Source of the DNA: Mycobacterium branderi
GTDB taxonomy: Bacteria > Actinomycetota > Actinomycetes > Mycobacteriales > Mycobacteriaceae
DNA: 64,000 nucleotides
Assembly (NCBI RefSeq): GCF_010728725.1
Contig: NZ_AP022606.1
Coordinates: 4,526,001 to 4,590,000, forward strand
Direction: 5' to 3'
Position numbers and translations under genes: made by a program. Positions within the stretch are counted from its first letter, which is position 1. Every line of letters begins with the position of its first letter. The notes beneath the pieces were generated by a model. The model saw nothing but the letters and a program-made list of their open reading frames with translations, was not told where the DNA came from and searched no databases. This document shows positions 8,860 through 18,142 of the stretch, one piece after another.

Positions 8860-9870
8860 CTAGAACAGCGTCGGCTGCAGCGGAGCGGCGGCGGGCGCCG
8901 GAGCCGGCTCGCTGAACCTCAGCCGATCACCGCCGAGCCGGTGCTTCGCCAGAAGCGGTGCCGCGCGGGCCTTGAGCTCGTCGCGGTAATGCGGCGGCAA
9001 ATAGGCGCCGCGGCGATACAACTCGCGATACCGGGCGACCAGATCCGGGTGAGAGCGCGCCAGCCACGACATGAACCAGCCGCGCGTCGAACCGCGCAGA
9101 TGCAGCCCCATCACCGTCGCCCCGGTGGCCCCGGCGGCGGCGATCTGACCCAGCAGGTCGTCGAGCTGCTCGACGGAATCGGTCAGGTGCGGCAGCACCG
9201 GCGCCACCATCACGTGACAATCCAGGCCGGCGTCGCGGATGGCCGTGATCAGTGCGAGCCGGGCTTGCGGGCTTGGGGTTCCGGGTTCGACGTCGCGGTG
9301 CAACTCGGGGTCGCCGACGGCCAGCGAGACGGCGACCCGGACGGGCACCCGCGCGGCGGCGTCGGCGATCAGCGGCAGGTCGCGGCGCAGCAGCGTGCCC
9401 TTGGTCAGGATCGACAGCGGTGTAGCCGAATCGGCCAGCGCCCCGACGATGCCGGGCATCAACGCATACCGCCCCTCGGCGCGTTGGTAGGGGTCGGTGT
9501 TGGTGCCCAGCGCGACGGTGTCGCGGCGCCACGATTTGCGGTGCAGCTCACGGCGCAGCACGTCGACGACGTTGGTCTTGACGACGATCTGGGTGTCGAA
9601 GTCGTTGCCGCAGTTGAGTTCCAGGTACTCGTGGCTGGGGCGAGCGAAGCAATACCGGCACGCGTGCGAGCAGCCCCGGTACGCGTTGACCGTGTAGTGA
9701 AACGGCAATGCCGAAGCGTCCGGGACCTTGTTCAGCGCCGACTTGCAGAGCACCTCATGGAACGTGATCCCGTCGAAGTGGGGTGTGCGCACGCTGCGGA
9801 CAAACCCGATGCGCTCCAAGCCGGGCAGCGCACCGTCGTCGACGGCGATCCCCTGCTGGTCCCACCGCAT
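8860..9870 (-). CDS. Radical SAM protein of the SplB-like/Rv2578c family
   Basis: A 336-residue protein with the radical SAM cluster motif C67-x3-C71-x2-C74 in YRGCSHACRYCFARPSHEYL, where the cysteines bind a [4Fe-4S] cluster that cleaves S-adenosylmethionine. Downstream segments (GTNTDPYQRAEGRY, PLSILTKGTLLRRDLPLI, HVMVAPVLPHLTDS) are those of the spore photoproduct lyase-related group, common in non-sporulating bacteria; the substrate is not known. The protein ends in an Ala/Pro-rich tail. The equivalent gene in M. tuberculosis is Rv2578c. ATG 9870 is a plausible start. Confidence 0.87.
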   Translation of the reverse strand: MRWDQQGIAVDDGALPGLERIGFVRSVRTPHFDGITFHEVLCKSALNKVPDASALPFHYTVNAYRGCSHACRYCFARPSHEYLELNCGNDFDTQIVVKTNVVDVLRRELHRKSWRRDTVALGTNTDPYQRAEGRYALMPGIVGALADSATPLSILTKGTLLRRDLPLIADAAARVPVRVAVSLAVGDPELHRDVEPGTPSPQARLALITAIRDAGLDCHVMVAPVLPHLTDSVEQLDDLLGQIAAAGATGATVMGLHLRGSTRGWFMSWLARSHPDLVARYRELYRRGAYLPPHYRDELKARAAPLLAKHRLGGDRLRFSEPAPAPAAAPLQPTLF

Positions 9871-9900
9871 ACCCTATTCGAACTGATGTTCGGAAATTAG

Positions 9901-10776
9901 TCAAGCGTCGACGAGTAACTCCCGCAACCTGGCCCGGCCCTCGTCGTCGAGCGGCAGCAACGGCCGCCGAGGATCTCCCACCCCGACGCCCAGCAGTTCC
10001 AGGCCCGCCTTGACGGTGGTGGGCAGCCCGCCCGCAACGATGAACTCCAGCAGCGGCTTGAGCTCGTCGTAGACCTTCTGCGCCTTGTCCAGGTCGCCCG
10101 CGCGCACCGCGTCGTACAGGTCGATGCAGGGCTGCGGACGCAAACACGGTGCGGCCGTGCACCATCCGGCCGCGCCGGCCTTTAATGCCTCGAGCACCAA
10201 CGGGTTGCTGCCGTTGTAGAACGGCAGCGCTCCCCCGCTGAGCTTGTCGATCCGTTGCATGCGCGACAGGTCGCCGGTGGATTCCTTGACCATGGTCAGG
10301 TTCTCGATCGTCTCGAACATCCGCACCAGCAGCTCGGGGCTCATGTCGATGCCGCTGGTGGCCGGGTTGTTGTAGGCCATGATCGGAATCCCGATCGCGT
10401 CGCCGATGCTGGTGTAGTGCTGGGCGATCTCGCGTTCGGTGAGCTTCCAGTAGGACACCGGCAGGATCATCACCGCGTCGGCGCCGGCCTTCTCGGCGTA
10501 CTGCGCGCGCCGAATTGTCTTGGCGGTGGTCAGATCCGACGCACCGACCACGACGGGCACCCGGCCGTTGACGGCCGCGACCGTGGTGTCGACGACGGTG
10601 TCGAACTCGTTTTCGTCGAGGTAGGCCAGCTCCCCTGTGCTCCCGAGCGGAGCGATCGCGTGAACTCCCGAACCCACCAATCGATCGACCAGCGTGGCCA
10701 GCGCGGCGGTGTCGATGGCGTCGCTGGCATCGAACGGGGTCACCGGGTAGGCGATGATGCCGTGAATGTCGGGCAC
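9901..10776 (-). CDS. DapA-family aldolase/dehydratase, not the housekeeping dapA
   Basis: A 291-residue TIM-barrel protein of the dihydrodipicolinate synthase/N-acetylneuraminate lyase family. The pyruvate-binding GSTGE (45-49), the Tyr at 135 (IMAYNNPATSG) and the Schiff-base Lys at 164 (MVKESTGDL) are intact, so it should form a Schiff base with a 2-oxo acid. Divergence from DapA and its partner gene argue for a catabolic 2-oxo acid aldolase or dehydratase rather than lysine synthesis; the substrate is unknown. Ten bases separate it from the class II aldolase gene upstream, so the two form an operon. No dap neighbours are present. Confidence 0.82.
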   Translation of the reverse strand: MPDIHGIIAYPVTPFDASDAIDTAALATLVDRLVGSGVHAIAPLGSTGELAYLDENEFDTVVDTTVAAVNGRVPVVVGASDLTTAKTIRRAQYAEKAGADAVMILPVSYWKLTEREIAQHYTSIGDAIGIPIMAYNNPATSGIDMSPELLVRMFETIENLTMVKESTGDLSRMQRIDKLSGGALPFYNGSNPLVLEALKAGAAGWCTAAPCLRPQPCIDLYDAVRAGDLDKAQKVYDELKPLLEFIVAGGLPTTVKAGLELLGVGVGDPRRPLLPLDDEGRARLRELLVDA

Positions 10777-10786
10777 TGCGGACTCC

Positions 10787-11572
10787 TCAGCTGGTCAGGA
10801 CGTCGGGGTGGCGGGCCAGCGCGCGGCGGGCATAGTAGGCGAAATTCGCCCGGCTGCGTTCGGGTCGGAGCGTCCAGTCGTGTGCCTCGCGGGCCAGCTT
10901 CTCCGGAAGCTCTTTGATGGTGCCGGCTGCCATGGCGGCCAGTTGCAGTTTGGCCGCCCGCTCGATGAGCACCGCCAGCGAGCATGCCTCCTCGATGCTG
11001 GCGCCGGCCACCACCTGACCGTGGTGTGCCAGCAGAATCGCCTTCTTGTCACCGAGGGCGGCGCTGATGATCTCGCCCTCCTCGTTGCCGACCGGAACGC
11101 CCGGCCAGTCGGCCAGGAACGCGCAGTCATCGTAGAGCGGAGTGGTGTCCATCTGCGACACCACCAGCGGCACCTCGAGCATCGCCAGCGCCGCGCAGTG
11201 GAAGGCGTGGGTGTGCACGATGCACGCAACGTCGGGCCGAGCCCGGTAGATCCAGCTGTGAAAACGGTTGGCGGGGTTGGCCATTCCGTCCCCGTCCAGC
11301 ACGCAAAGGTCCTCGTCGACCAGCAGCAGGTTGGCGTCGGTGATCTCGTCGAACCCCAGGCCCAGGCGCTGGGTGTAATACGTCCCGGGCTCTTCGGCTC
11401 GCGCGGTGATCTGGCCGGCCAGGCCCGAATCGTGTCCGGCGTCGAACAGTGCCCGGCACGTCAATGCCAGCTTTTGGCGGGTGGTCAATTCCGACTCGCC
11501 GACGTTGGCCGCAAGAGCGTCCTGCGCGCGTCGCATCAAGTCGGCCTTGGAATCAGTGAACGTGGTGGCCAT
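10787..11572 (-). CDS. Class II aldolase/adducin-family protein
   Basis: A 261-residue protein of the zinc-dependent class II aldolase (FucA/adducin head) family. Metal ligands are visible as HTHAFH (His120, His122) and LLAHHGQVVAG (His183 region). I chose ATG 11572 (MATTFTDSKA) over ATG 11596 because the family sequence starts there. It is first in a two-gene operon with a DapA-family enzyme: two different aldolase folds working in one pathway, suggesting breakdown of a sugar acid or hydroxy-oxo acid. The exact reaction cannot be read from sequence. Confidence 0.8.
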   Translation of the reverse strand: MATTFTDSKADLMRRAQDALAANVGESELTTRQKLALTCRALFDAGHDSGLAGQITARAEEPGTYYTQRLGLGFDEITDANLLLVDEDLCVLDGDGMANPANRFHSWIYRARPDVACIVHTHAFHCAALAMLEVPLVVSQMDTTPLYDDCAFLADWPGVPVGNEEGEIISAALGDKKAILLAHHGQVVAGASIEEACSLAVLIERAAKLQLAAMAAGTIKELPEKLAREAHDWTLRPERSRANFAYYARRALARHPDVLTS

Positions 11573-11625
11573 GTCTGCCAGGCTACTCAGGCCCACAGTC
11601 GGCGACGATCCGGTAAGAAACAGGA

Positions 11626-13176
11626 GTGAGCGAAGAACCCGGCGGCATCAGCCGGCGAGCGGTGTTGACGACGGGCACGGCGGCGATCCTCGGCGTGGGA
11701 GTGGGCGGCGCCGCGGCCACCCTGCTGCAGTCGCGGGGCCCCGCACTGTGGTCGCAACCGGATCGCAGCGGCGCGCCGCCGGTGGGCGGTTTGCACCTGC
11801 AATTCGGCAAGCATGCCGCCAGCGAGGTGGTGGTGTCGTGGCACACCACCGATCCGGTGCACAACCCGCGGGTGATGGTGGGCACTCCGACGTCGGGCTT
11901 CGGCCGCACCGTAGCAGCCGAGACCCGCACCTATCGGGATGCCAAGTCGGGCACCGAGATTCGCGTCAACCACGCGGTGCTGGACAACCTGGTACCCGAC
12001 ACCGACTACGTCTACGCGGCCGTGCACGACGGCACCAGTCCGGAGCTCGGAACGGTGCGCACGGCCCCGTCGGGACGTAAACCGTTGTCCTTCACCAGCT
12101 TCGGCGACCAGGCCACCCCGACGCTCGGCCGGCGGACGGGCAACACCTATACCAGCGACAACCTCGGCTCGCCGGCCGCCGGCGACACCACCGCCACGAT
12201 CGAGCGCATCGGTCCGCTGTTCCACCTGGTCAACGGCGACCTGTGTTACGCCAACCTGGCCACCGACCGGGTCCGCACCTGGTCGGACTGGTTCGAGAAC
12301 AACAGCCGCTCGGCGCGTTACCGGCCGTGGATGCCGGCGGTCGGCAACCACGAAAACGAGCTCGGCAACGGGCCGGTGGGCTTCGCGGCCTACCAGGCAT
12401 TCTTCGGGTTGCCCGACTCCGGAGCGGACGCCGAGCTGCGCGGGCTGTGGTATTCGTTCACCGCCGGCTCCGTGCGGGTGATCAGCCTGTCCAACGACGA
12501 CGTGTGCTTTCAGGACGGCGGCAACTTCTACGTACACGGCTATTCCGGTGGGGCGCAACGTCGTTGGCTGGAAAACGAACTCGCCGACGCGTGGCGCGAT
12601 CCGGACGTCGACTGGGTGGTGGTATGCATGCACCAGACGGCGATCTCGACCGCCGACCGGACCAACGGCGCGGACCTCGGAATCCGCCAGCAATGGCTGC
12701 CCTTGTTCGATCGCTACGGCGTCGATTTGGTGGTGTGCGGTCACGAACACCACTACGAACGCTCGCATCCGGTGCGCGGCACCGTCGACAACGAGACTCG
12801 CACACCGATTCCCGTCGACACCCGCCCCGACGTGATCGACACCAGCAAAGGAACCGTGCACGTGGTCATCGGCGGCGGCGGCACGTCGGCGCCGTCGAAC
12901 ACGATGTTCTTCCCGCAACCGCGATGCCGGGTGCTGACCGGCGTCGGCGGATTCGACCCGGCCCGTGGCCGCAAGGCGCCGATCTATGTGACCGAAGACG
13001 CGCCGTGGTCGGCGTTTCGCGACCGCGACAACCCGTACGGCTTCGTGGCATTCGACGTCGATCCGGGGTCGCCGGGCGGGAACACCGCGATCACGGCGAC
13101 GCACTACGCGGTGACCGGGCCATTGGGCGCGATGACCGTGGTCGAGAAGTTCGTCCTCACCAAGCCCCGTGCCTGA
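11626..13176 (+). CDS. Tat-exported purple acid phosphatase-like metallophosphoesterase (Rv2577 type)
   Basis: A 516-residue protein starting at GTG 11626 with AGGA upstream. The twin-arginine signal SRRAVLTTGTAAILG leads to a fibronectin III-like purple acid phosphatase N-domain (about 50-145). The metallophosphatase domain shows GDQ, NGDLCY, VGNHENE, VCMHQT and VCGHEHHYER, which supply the metal ligands in order. Purple acid phosphatases hydrolyse phosphomonoesters with a two-metal centre, so this one should act outside the cytoplasm. It equals Rv2577 by position and architecture. The gene starts about 50 bp from the divergent aldolase gene. Confidence 0.9.
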   Translation: MSEEPGGISRRAVLTTGTAAILGVGVGGAAATLLQSRGPALWSQPDRSGAPPVGGLHLQFGKHAASEVVVSWHTTDPVHNPRVMVGTPTSGFGRTVAAETRTYRDAKSGTEIRVNHAVLDNLVPDTDYVYAAVHDGTSPELGTVRTAPSGRKPLSFTSFGDQATPTLGRRTGNTYTSDNLGSPAAGDTTATIERIGPLFHLVNGDLCYANLATDRVRTWSDWFENNSRSARYRPWMPAVGNHENELGNGPVGFAAYQAFFGLPDSGADAELRGLWYSFTAGSVRVISLSNDDVCFQDGGNFYVHGYSGGAQRRWLENELADAWRDPDVDWVVVCMHQTAISTADRTNGADLGIRQQWLPLFDRYGVDLVVCGHEHHYERSHPVRGTVDNETRTPIPVDTRPDVIDTSKGTVHVVIGGGGTSAPSNTMFFPQPRCRVLTGVGGFDPARGRKAPIYVTEDAPWSAFRDRDNPYGFVAFDVDPGSPGGNTAITATHYAVTGPLGAMTVVEKFVLTKPRA

Positions 13177-13233
13177 CCAGCGGTGGTAATGTCATTTTCG
13201 CTTTAGACGAATGACACTCTCGAGAGGCGTCGC

Positions 13234-14442
13234 ATGGCTGGAGAATCGGTGGCGCAGTTCGCCGGGCGCGCCCGCGCCTGGCTGGCCGACAACATGCCGC
13301 GCATCGACCCGGCCAATCCGCCGTTCGCCGACCGCGGCCAGGAAGCGTCGTGGCAGCGGGCCCGCGAACTGCAGCGCCGGCTCTACGACGGCGGGTTCGC
13401 CGGGATCTGCTTCCCGCGCGAATACGGCGGGCTGGGGCTGGACATCGCCTATCAGAAAGCGTTCGACGTCGAAAGCCTCGACTATGAAATGCCGCTGATC
13501 CTCAACACGCCGACCTTCACGATCTGCTGCGCGACCATTCTCGACACGGCCAGCGAAGAGCAGAAGCGCCAACACATTTCGGCGGCGCTGCGCGGCGACG
13601 AGGTGCTCGTGCAACTGCTCTCCGAGCCCAGCGGCGGGTCGGATCTGGCCGGGGTGATCACCCGTGCCGAGCGCCGCGACGGCAAGTGGGTGGTCAACGG
13701 CGCCAAGACCTGGAGCACCGGCGCGTTCGCCGCCGACTACGGGCTGCTGCTGGCGCGAACCAACTGGGAGGTGCCCAAACACGACGGGTTGACGATGTTT
13801 CTGGTCCGCATCGACAGCCCCGGGATCACGTTGCGCCGCATCACGCAGGTGAACGGGTCCACGGAGTTCTGCGAGGAGTTCTTCGACAACCTGGAACTCA
13901 GCGACGACGACGTGGTCGGCCAAGTGGACCGGGGCTGGGATGTGGCGTCACGCCAGCTCTACCACGAGCGGCGCGCAGTCGGCGGCGGCTCGGAGTTCGC
14001 CAGCGGGACCGGCAGCGAAAACGCCCAGGACCACCCACCCGACTACGTCGCGCTGGCGCGGGCGATCGGGCACGACTCCGACCGTGTCCGCGATGCGGCG
14101 GGCCGGGCGCTGGTTCACCGCGCGGTGCGCGATCAGCTGATCGACCACGTCTACCGCGGCGTGCTGGACGGTTCGCTGCCCGCGGCGGCCGGTTCGCTGA
14201 TCCGGCTCTTCCACGCCGAGGCCATCGAACTCGAGGTCGACACCGCGCTGGAGATCGCCGGCACGGCCGGCGTCGTCGGGGACCTGCTCAGTGTGGGCCG
14301 GCGCTATCTGTCCCGGCAGACCGCGGCGCTGGGCGGCGGCAGTACGGAGATGGCCCGCAACGTGATCGGTGAACGGGTGCTGGGCTTTCCACGCGAATAC
14401 GCCGCCGACCGCGGGGTGCCGTTCAACCAGGTCAAGCACTGA
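13234..14442 (+). CDS. Acyl-CoA dehydrogenase-family flavoprotein (FadE-like)
   Basis: A 402-residue protein with the acyl-CoA dehydrogenase layout: an N-terminal helical domain (FPREYGGLGLDI), a central beta domain (QLLSEPSGGSDLAG, WVVNGAKTWSTGAF) binding FAD, and a C-terminal helical domain ending in GGGSTEMARNVIGERVLGFP. It should dehydrogenate an acyl-CoA at the alpha-beta position. The residue preceding the GST motif, where many members have the catalytic Glu, is Gly here, so the base may lie elsewhere or the protein may work as a heteromer. ATG 13234 follows GAGAGG. Substrate unknown. Confidence 0.87.
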   Translation: MAGESVAQFAGRARAWLADNMPRIDPANPPFADRGQEASWQRARELQRRLYDGGFAGICFPREYGGLGLDIAYQKAFDVESLDYEMPLILNTPTFTICCATILDTASEEQKRQHISAALRGDEVLVQLLSEPSGGSDLAGVITRAERRDGKWVVNGAKTWSTGAFAADYGLLLARTNWEVPKHDGLTMFLVRIDSPGITLRRITQVNGSTEFCEEFFDNLELSDDDVVGQVDRGWDVASRQLYHERRAVGGGSEFASGTGSENAQDHPPDYVALARAIGHDSDRVRDAAGRALVHRAVRDQLIDHVYRGVLDGSLPAAAGSLIRLFHAEAIELEVDTALEIAGTAGVVGDLLSVGRRYLSRQTAALGGGSTEMARNVIGERVLGFPREYAADRGVPFNQVKH

Positions 14443-14481
14443 TCCCTTCTTGGCGCGAGCGTGCGCAGTTGGACATACGCG

Positions 14482-15744
14482 CTATGAGGTCAGCCGCGAA
14501 AGCACTTCGGCGACAACGTCGTCTGCCGCCACGTCGACCTGCTCGCCCGACGTGAGGTCCTTCACCCCGACGGTGCCGGCCTCGATGTCGCGCTCCCCCG
14601 CGACCAGCGCGATGCGGGCGCCGGAACGATCCGCCGCCCGCATCGCGCCTTTCAAACCCCGGTCGCCGTAAGCCAAGTCGACGCGCACACCGGCGGCCCG
14701 CAGCCGACTAGCCAGCACCGCCAGCCGCAGCTTGGCCTGCTCCCCCAACGGCACCGCGAACACGTCGCAGCGCGCGGTGACACCGACGCTTTTGCCCTCG
14801 GCCTTCAGCGCCAAGAGGGTACGGTCCACACCCAGTCCAAACCCGATACCTGAAAGATCTTGTCCGCCAAGCTCTTTCATGAGTCCGTCGTAGCGACCGC
14901 CGCCGCCGATGCCGGACTGCGCGCCCAGGCCGTCGTGCACGAACTCGAACGTGGTCTTGGTGTAGTAGTCCAGCCCGCGCACCATCCGCGGGTTGATGAC
15001 ATACGGCACGCCGAGCGCGTCGAGATGGGCCAGCACCGTCTCGAAGTGCTGCTTGGCCACGTCGGAGAGGTGGTCGAGCATCACCGGGGCGTCGGCGGTC
15101 ATCGCCTTGACGTCCGGGCGCTTGTCGTCGAGCACCCGCATCGGGTTGATCTCGGCGCGCCGACGAGTCTCCGGATCCAGGTCGAGTGCAAACAGGAACT
15201 CCTGCAACAGTTCGCGATACTGGGGCCGGCAGGAGTCGTCGCCCAGTGACGTGATCTCCAGCCGGAAGCCGTCGAGCCCCAGCGACCGAAAACCGGCGTC
15301 GGCTACCGCGATCACCTCGGCGTCCAGCGCGGGATCGTCGACGCCGATCGCCTCGACACCCACCTGCTGCAGCTGGCGATAGCGGCCGGCCTGCGGGCGT
15401 TCGTAGCGGAAGAACGGACCCGCGTAGCACAGCTTCACCGGCAGCGCGCCGCGGTCCAGCCCGTGCTCGATGACCGCGCGCACCACCCCGGCCGTACCCT
15501 CGGGCCGCAGCGTCACCGACCGGTCGCCGCGGTCGGCGAAGGTGTACATCTCCTTACTCACCACGTCGGTGGACTCGCCCACCCCGCGGGCGAACAGCGC
15601 GGTGTCCTCGAAGATCGGCAGCTCGATGTCGGCATAGCCGGCCCGGCGGGCGGCGTCGAGCAAGCCAGAGCGCACCGCGACAAACGCCGCCGACTCCGGC
15701 GGGACGTAGTCGGGTACGCCCTTGGGAGCAGAGAATTGGCTCAC
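14482..15744 (-). CDS. hisS: Histidyl-tRNA synthetase (HisRS)
   Basis: A 420-residue class II synthetase that charges tRNA-His. It begins [17 protein letters not shown], with motif 2 ([21 protein letters not shown]), the HisRS signatures [14 protein letters not shown] and GGGRYDGL, motif 3 ([15 protein letters not shown]) and a C-terminal anticodon-binding domain (from about 325). The length is normal. Its ATG overlaps the stop of the upstream metallo-beta-lactamase gene by 4 bases, so the two are coupled, as in M. tuberculosis (Rv2580c-Rv2581c). Confidence 0.96.
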   Translation of the reverse strand: MSQFSAPKGVPDYVPPESAAFVAVRSGLLDAARRAGYADIELPIFEDTALFARGVGESTDVVSKEMYTFADRGDRSVTLRPEGTAGVVRAVIEHGLDRGALPVKLCYAGPFFRYERPQAGRYRQLQQVGVEAIGVDDPALDAEVIAVADAGFRSLGLDGFRLEITSLGDDSCRPQYRELLQEFLFALDLDPETRRRAEINPMRVLDDKRPDVKAMTADAPVMLDHLSDVAKQHFETVLAHLDALGVPYVINPRMVRGLDYYTKTTFEFVHDGLGAQSGIGGGGRYDGLMKELGGQDLSGIGFGLGVDRTLLALKAEGKSVGVTARCDVFAVPLGEQAKLRLAVLASRLRAAGVRVDLAYGDRGLKGAMRAADRSGARIALVAGERDIEAGTVGVKDLTSGEQVDVAADDVVAEVLSRLTS

Positions 15745-16403
15745 GCGGTCAGGCCTTCGAGGAACGGGTTGTGCCGGCGTTCGGCGCCGATCGTGGTCTT
15801 GGGGCCGTGACCCGGCAGCACCACGGTCTTGTCGTCGAGCACCAACAGTTTGTCGACGATCGACGTGATCAGGTCGCGGCCACTGCCGCCGAACAGGTCG
15901 GTGCGGCCCACCGAGCCCTGGAACAGGGTGTCTCCGGTAAAGACGATGTCGGTTTCATCGCTCACCTTGAACACCACCGAGCCGCGCGTGTGCCCCGGGG
16001 TGTGGTCGACGGTGACGGTGATGTCGGCCAGGTCGATCTTGTCGCCGTCGCGGTCGAGTTCGACGACCTGCTTGGGCTCGCGGAACATCGCGGCCATGAA
16101 CAGCTGCCCGATCCGAGGGCCGAAGCCCTTGATCGGGTCGGTCAGCATGAACCGGTCCTCGGGATGGATGTAGGCAGGACAGCCGAACGTGTCGGACACC
16201 TTCTGCGCCGACCAGATGTGGTCGATGTGGCCGTGGGTGAGCAGAACCGCCGCCGGGGTCAGCCGATTTTCGTCGAGAATGCGCCGCAGCGGACCCATCG
16301 CACGCTGGCCGGGGTCGACGATGATGGCGTCCGAGCCGGGCCGTTGGGCCAGCACGTAGCAGTTGCAGGCCAGCAACCCGGCGGGAAATCCGGAGATCAA
16401 CAC
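15741..16403 (-). CDS. Glyoxalase II-like metallo-beta-lactamase hydrolase (Rv2581c type)
   Basis: A 220-residue metallo-beta-lactamase fold hydrolase. The metal signature [11 protein letters not shown] (HxHxDH), the later [20 protein letters not shown] and the final PGHGPKT give all the expected zinc ligands of the hydroxyacylglutathione hydrolase-like group. In mycobacteria the thiol would be mycothiol or another; the substrate is not proven. ATG 16403 starts right at MLISGFPAG. It overlaps hisS by 4 bases. Confidence 0.88.
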   Translation of the reverse strand: MLISGFPAGLLACNCYVLAQRPGSDAIIVDPGQRAMGPLRRILDENRLTPAAVLLTHGHIDHIWSAQKVSDTFGCPAYIHPEDRFMLTDPIKGFGPRIGQLFMAAMFREPKQVVELDRDGDKIDLADITVTVDHTPGHTRGSVVFKVSDETDIVFTGDTLFQGSVGRTDLFGGSGRDLITSIVDKLLVLDDKTVVLPGHGPKTTIGAERRHNPFLEGLTA

Positions 16404-16469
16404 GGTCCCCAGTTTCCCACGTCAGGGTGCGGGACAGTCATTCACCACGAACTGGCACACTGTAGTGCC

Positions 16470-17354
16470 GTGCCGACCAACGAACAGCGACGTGCCGCAG
16501 CCAAACGCAAACTCGAACGGCAGCTGGAGCGCCAGGCCGAACAAGCCCGCCGGCGTCGGCTTCTGGCGATCATCGGCTTGGCGGTTGCGGTGGTGGTCGT
16601 CATCGCAGCGGCGGTGACGACCGTGCTGCTCACCAACCGCGAGCACAAGCACAACACCGCGTCGCCCACCAGCAGCGCATCGCCGACGACGTCGGCTCCC
16701 GGCGCGGCGCCGGCAGTGCCGCCGTTGCCGTCGTTCAAGCCGCCGGCCGACCTGGGCGCCAACTGCCAGTACCCGCCGTCGCCGGAACCGGCCAGCAAGC
16801 CGGCCAAGCCGCCGCGGACCGGCAAGGTGCCCACCGACCCGGCCACCGTCAGCGCCAGCATGGTCACCGATCAGGGCAAGGTCGGGTTGATGTTGGACAA
16901 CGGCAAATCGCCGTGCACCGTCAACAGTTTCGCCAGCCTGGCGCAGCAGGGCTTCTTCAACGACACCCAATGCCACCGGCTGACAACGTCGCCGACGCTG
17001 TCCGTCCTGCAGTGCGGCGACCCGAAGGGCGACGGCACCGGCGGGCCGGGTTACCAGTTCGCCAACGAATATCCGACCGACCAATACCCGCCGAACGACC
17101 CCGCCCTGCACCAGCCCGTCGTCTACCCGCGCGGCACGCTGGCGATGGCCAACGCCGGTCCGGGCACCAACAGCAGCCAGTTCTTCATGGTCTACAAGGA
17201 CTCGCAATTGCCGCCCGAGTACACGGTGTTCGGCACTATCCAAGACGATGGACTGGCCACCCTGGACAAGATCGCCAAAGCCGGCGTCGCCGGCGGCGGC
17301 GAGGACGGCGCACCTGCCACCCCGGTGACGATCAAGTCGCTGATGCTCGACTAG
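16470..17354 (+). CDS. ppiB: Membrane-anchored cyclophilin-type peptidyl-prolyl isomerase (Rv2582/PpiB)
   Basis: A 294-residue protein starting at GTG 16470 (MPTNEQRRAAAKRKLERQ). A basic coiled segment (1-30) and one transmembrane helix (about 31-51) are followed by a long Pro/Ser/Thr linker (55-120). A cyclophilin domain then carries NGKSPCTVNSFASLAQQGFF, CGDPKGDGTGGPGYQFANE and GTNSSQFFMVYKDS. It should speed proline isomerisation of exported proteins outside the membrane. The usual FHRV active-site segment reads CHRL and the next ten residues are atypical, a feature of this mycobacterial branch. Confidence 0.88.
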   Translation: MPTNEQRRAAAKRKLERQLERQAEQARRRRLLAIIGLAVAVVVVIAAAVTTVLLTNREHKHNTASPTSSASPTTSAPGAAPAVPPLPSFKPPADLGANCQYPPSPEPASKPAKPPRTGKVPTDPATVSASMVTDQGKVGLMLDNGKSPCTVNSFASLAQQGFFNDTQCHRLTTSPTLSVLQCGDPKGDGTGGPGYQFANEYPTDQYPPNDPALHQPVVYPRGTLAMANAGPGTNSSQFFMVYKDSQLPPEYTVFGTIQDDGLATLDKIAKAGVAGGGEDGAPATPVTIKSLMLD

Positions 17355-17372
17355 CCAGGCTGGCAACCGCAA

Positions 17373-18137
17373 TCAAGTCGCGGACCCGCCGTGGGGCAGG
17401 TTGTTGCCCGGGGTGAACCAGGCCACTTTGGCATTCCAGGAGCGCGCCGATCCGTACGCGAAACCGATGGCGCCCAGGCATGCGCACAACCACACGGGCA
17501 GCGTGATATCCGCCCCGAGCTCCGCCGTGACCACCTGGATGGCCGTCGCGGCCACACCGAAGCCGGCCGAGATCAGATACAGGTTGACCGTCGCCGTCGA
17601 GCGGGGATCCTTACGCAAGATGAGCAGGACCCTGCCCGCGTAGCCGAACAAGTAGATCAGCAAGGCGCCCAACACCAGCCAATAGGCACCGAACCAGACC
17701 GTGCTGACGTGCGCCGGGAACAAGTCAGGGTGATAGCCCTCGTCGGCGACGATGAACACCGCCACCAGTAGCGGAATGCCAAGCCGCAGCGGGGTTTCGA
17801 TGTGGCGGCGAAACAGGATGCGCAGCGCCCGCGTGTCACCCAGGCGGGCCAGCCCGTGAAGAATGATGGCCGTCACCGCGGCGATCAGGCAGATGTGGCC
17901 CAGCAGATCCTCCACATTCCATCGGCCGGTGATGCGGTGCAGCGGCGGACCCAGCGTCGCCGACGCCCACGGCGACATCAGCAGCACCGCACAACCCTGC
18001 AGGGCGATATTGAGGCTCGCGCCAGCTTCCCAGCGGGACCGCCAGGTGTGGCGGCGGATCCACAGACTGCAGAAGATGGCGGCCAGCGTGGCGAGGATGA
18101 GTGCGGACATCATTGTCATCACCCAACTTACCCGCAA
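17373..18137 (-). CDS. Uncharacterised multi-pass membrane protein (about seven helices)
   Basis: A 254-residue hydrophobic protein. About seven membrane segments can be read (near 9-24, 41-56, 75-95, 118-135, 145-170, 190-205 and 215-230), separated by short charged loops such as RRHIETPLRLG and LRKDPRSTATVN. No enzyme motif is present. It lies 5 bp downstream of a small HTH gene on the same strand, so the two probably form an operon. I believe similar HTH-plus-membrane-protein pairs recur in mycobacterial genomes, but this is from memory and no database was searched. Function unknown. Confidence 0.75.
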   Translation of the reverse strand: MRVSWVMTMMSALILATLAAIFCSLWIRRHTWRSRWEAGASLNIALQGCAVLLMSPWASATLGPPLHRITGRWNVEDLLGHICLIAAVTAIILHGLARLGDTRALRILFRRHIETPLRLGIPLLVAVFIVADEGYHPDLFPAHVSTVWFGAYWLVLGALLIYLFGYAGRVLLILRKDPRSTATVNLYLISAGFGVAATAIQVVTAELGADITLPVWLCACLGAIGFAYGSARSWNAKVAWFTPGNNLPHGGSAT

Positions 18138-18142
18138 TTCGG

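Noticed and set aside
11587..13104. A 505-codon open frame on the minus strand
   Set aside because: It lies fully antisense to the purple acid phosphatase gene, has Arg/Val/Ala-rich composition with no motif, and is a codon-bias shadow.
14443..14481. GGCGCGAGCGTGCGCA between two convergent genes as a mobile repeat
   Set aside because: It resembles short palindromic-like sequences common at mycobacterial gene ends, but with one copy in the window it cannot be called a repeat or terminator.
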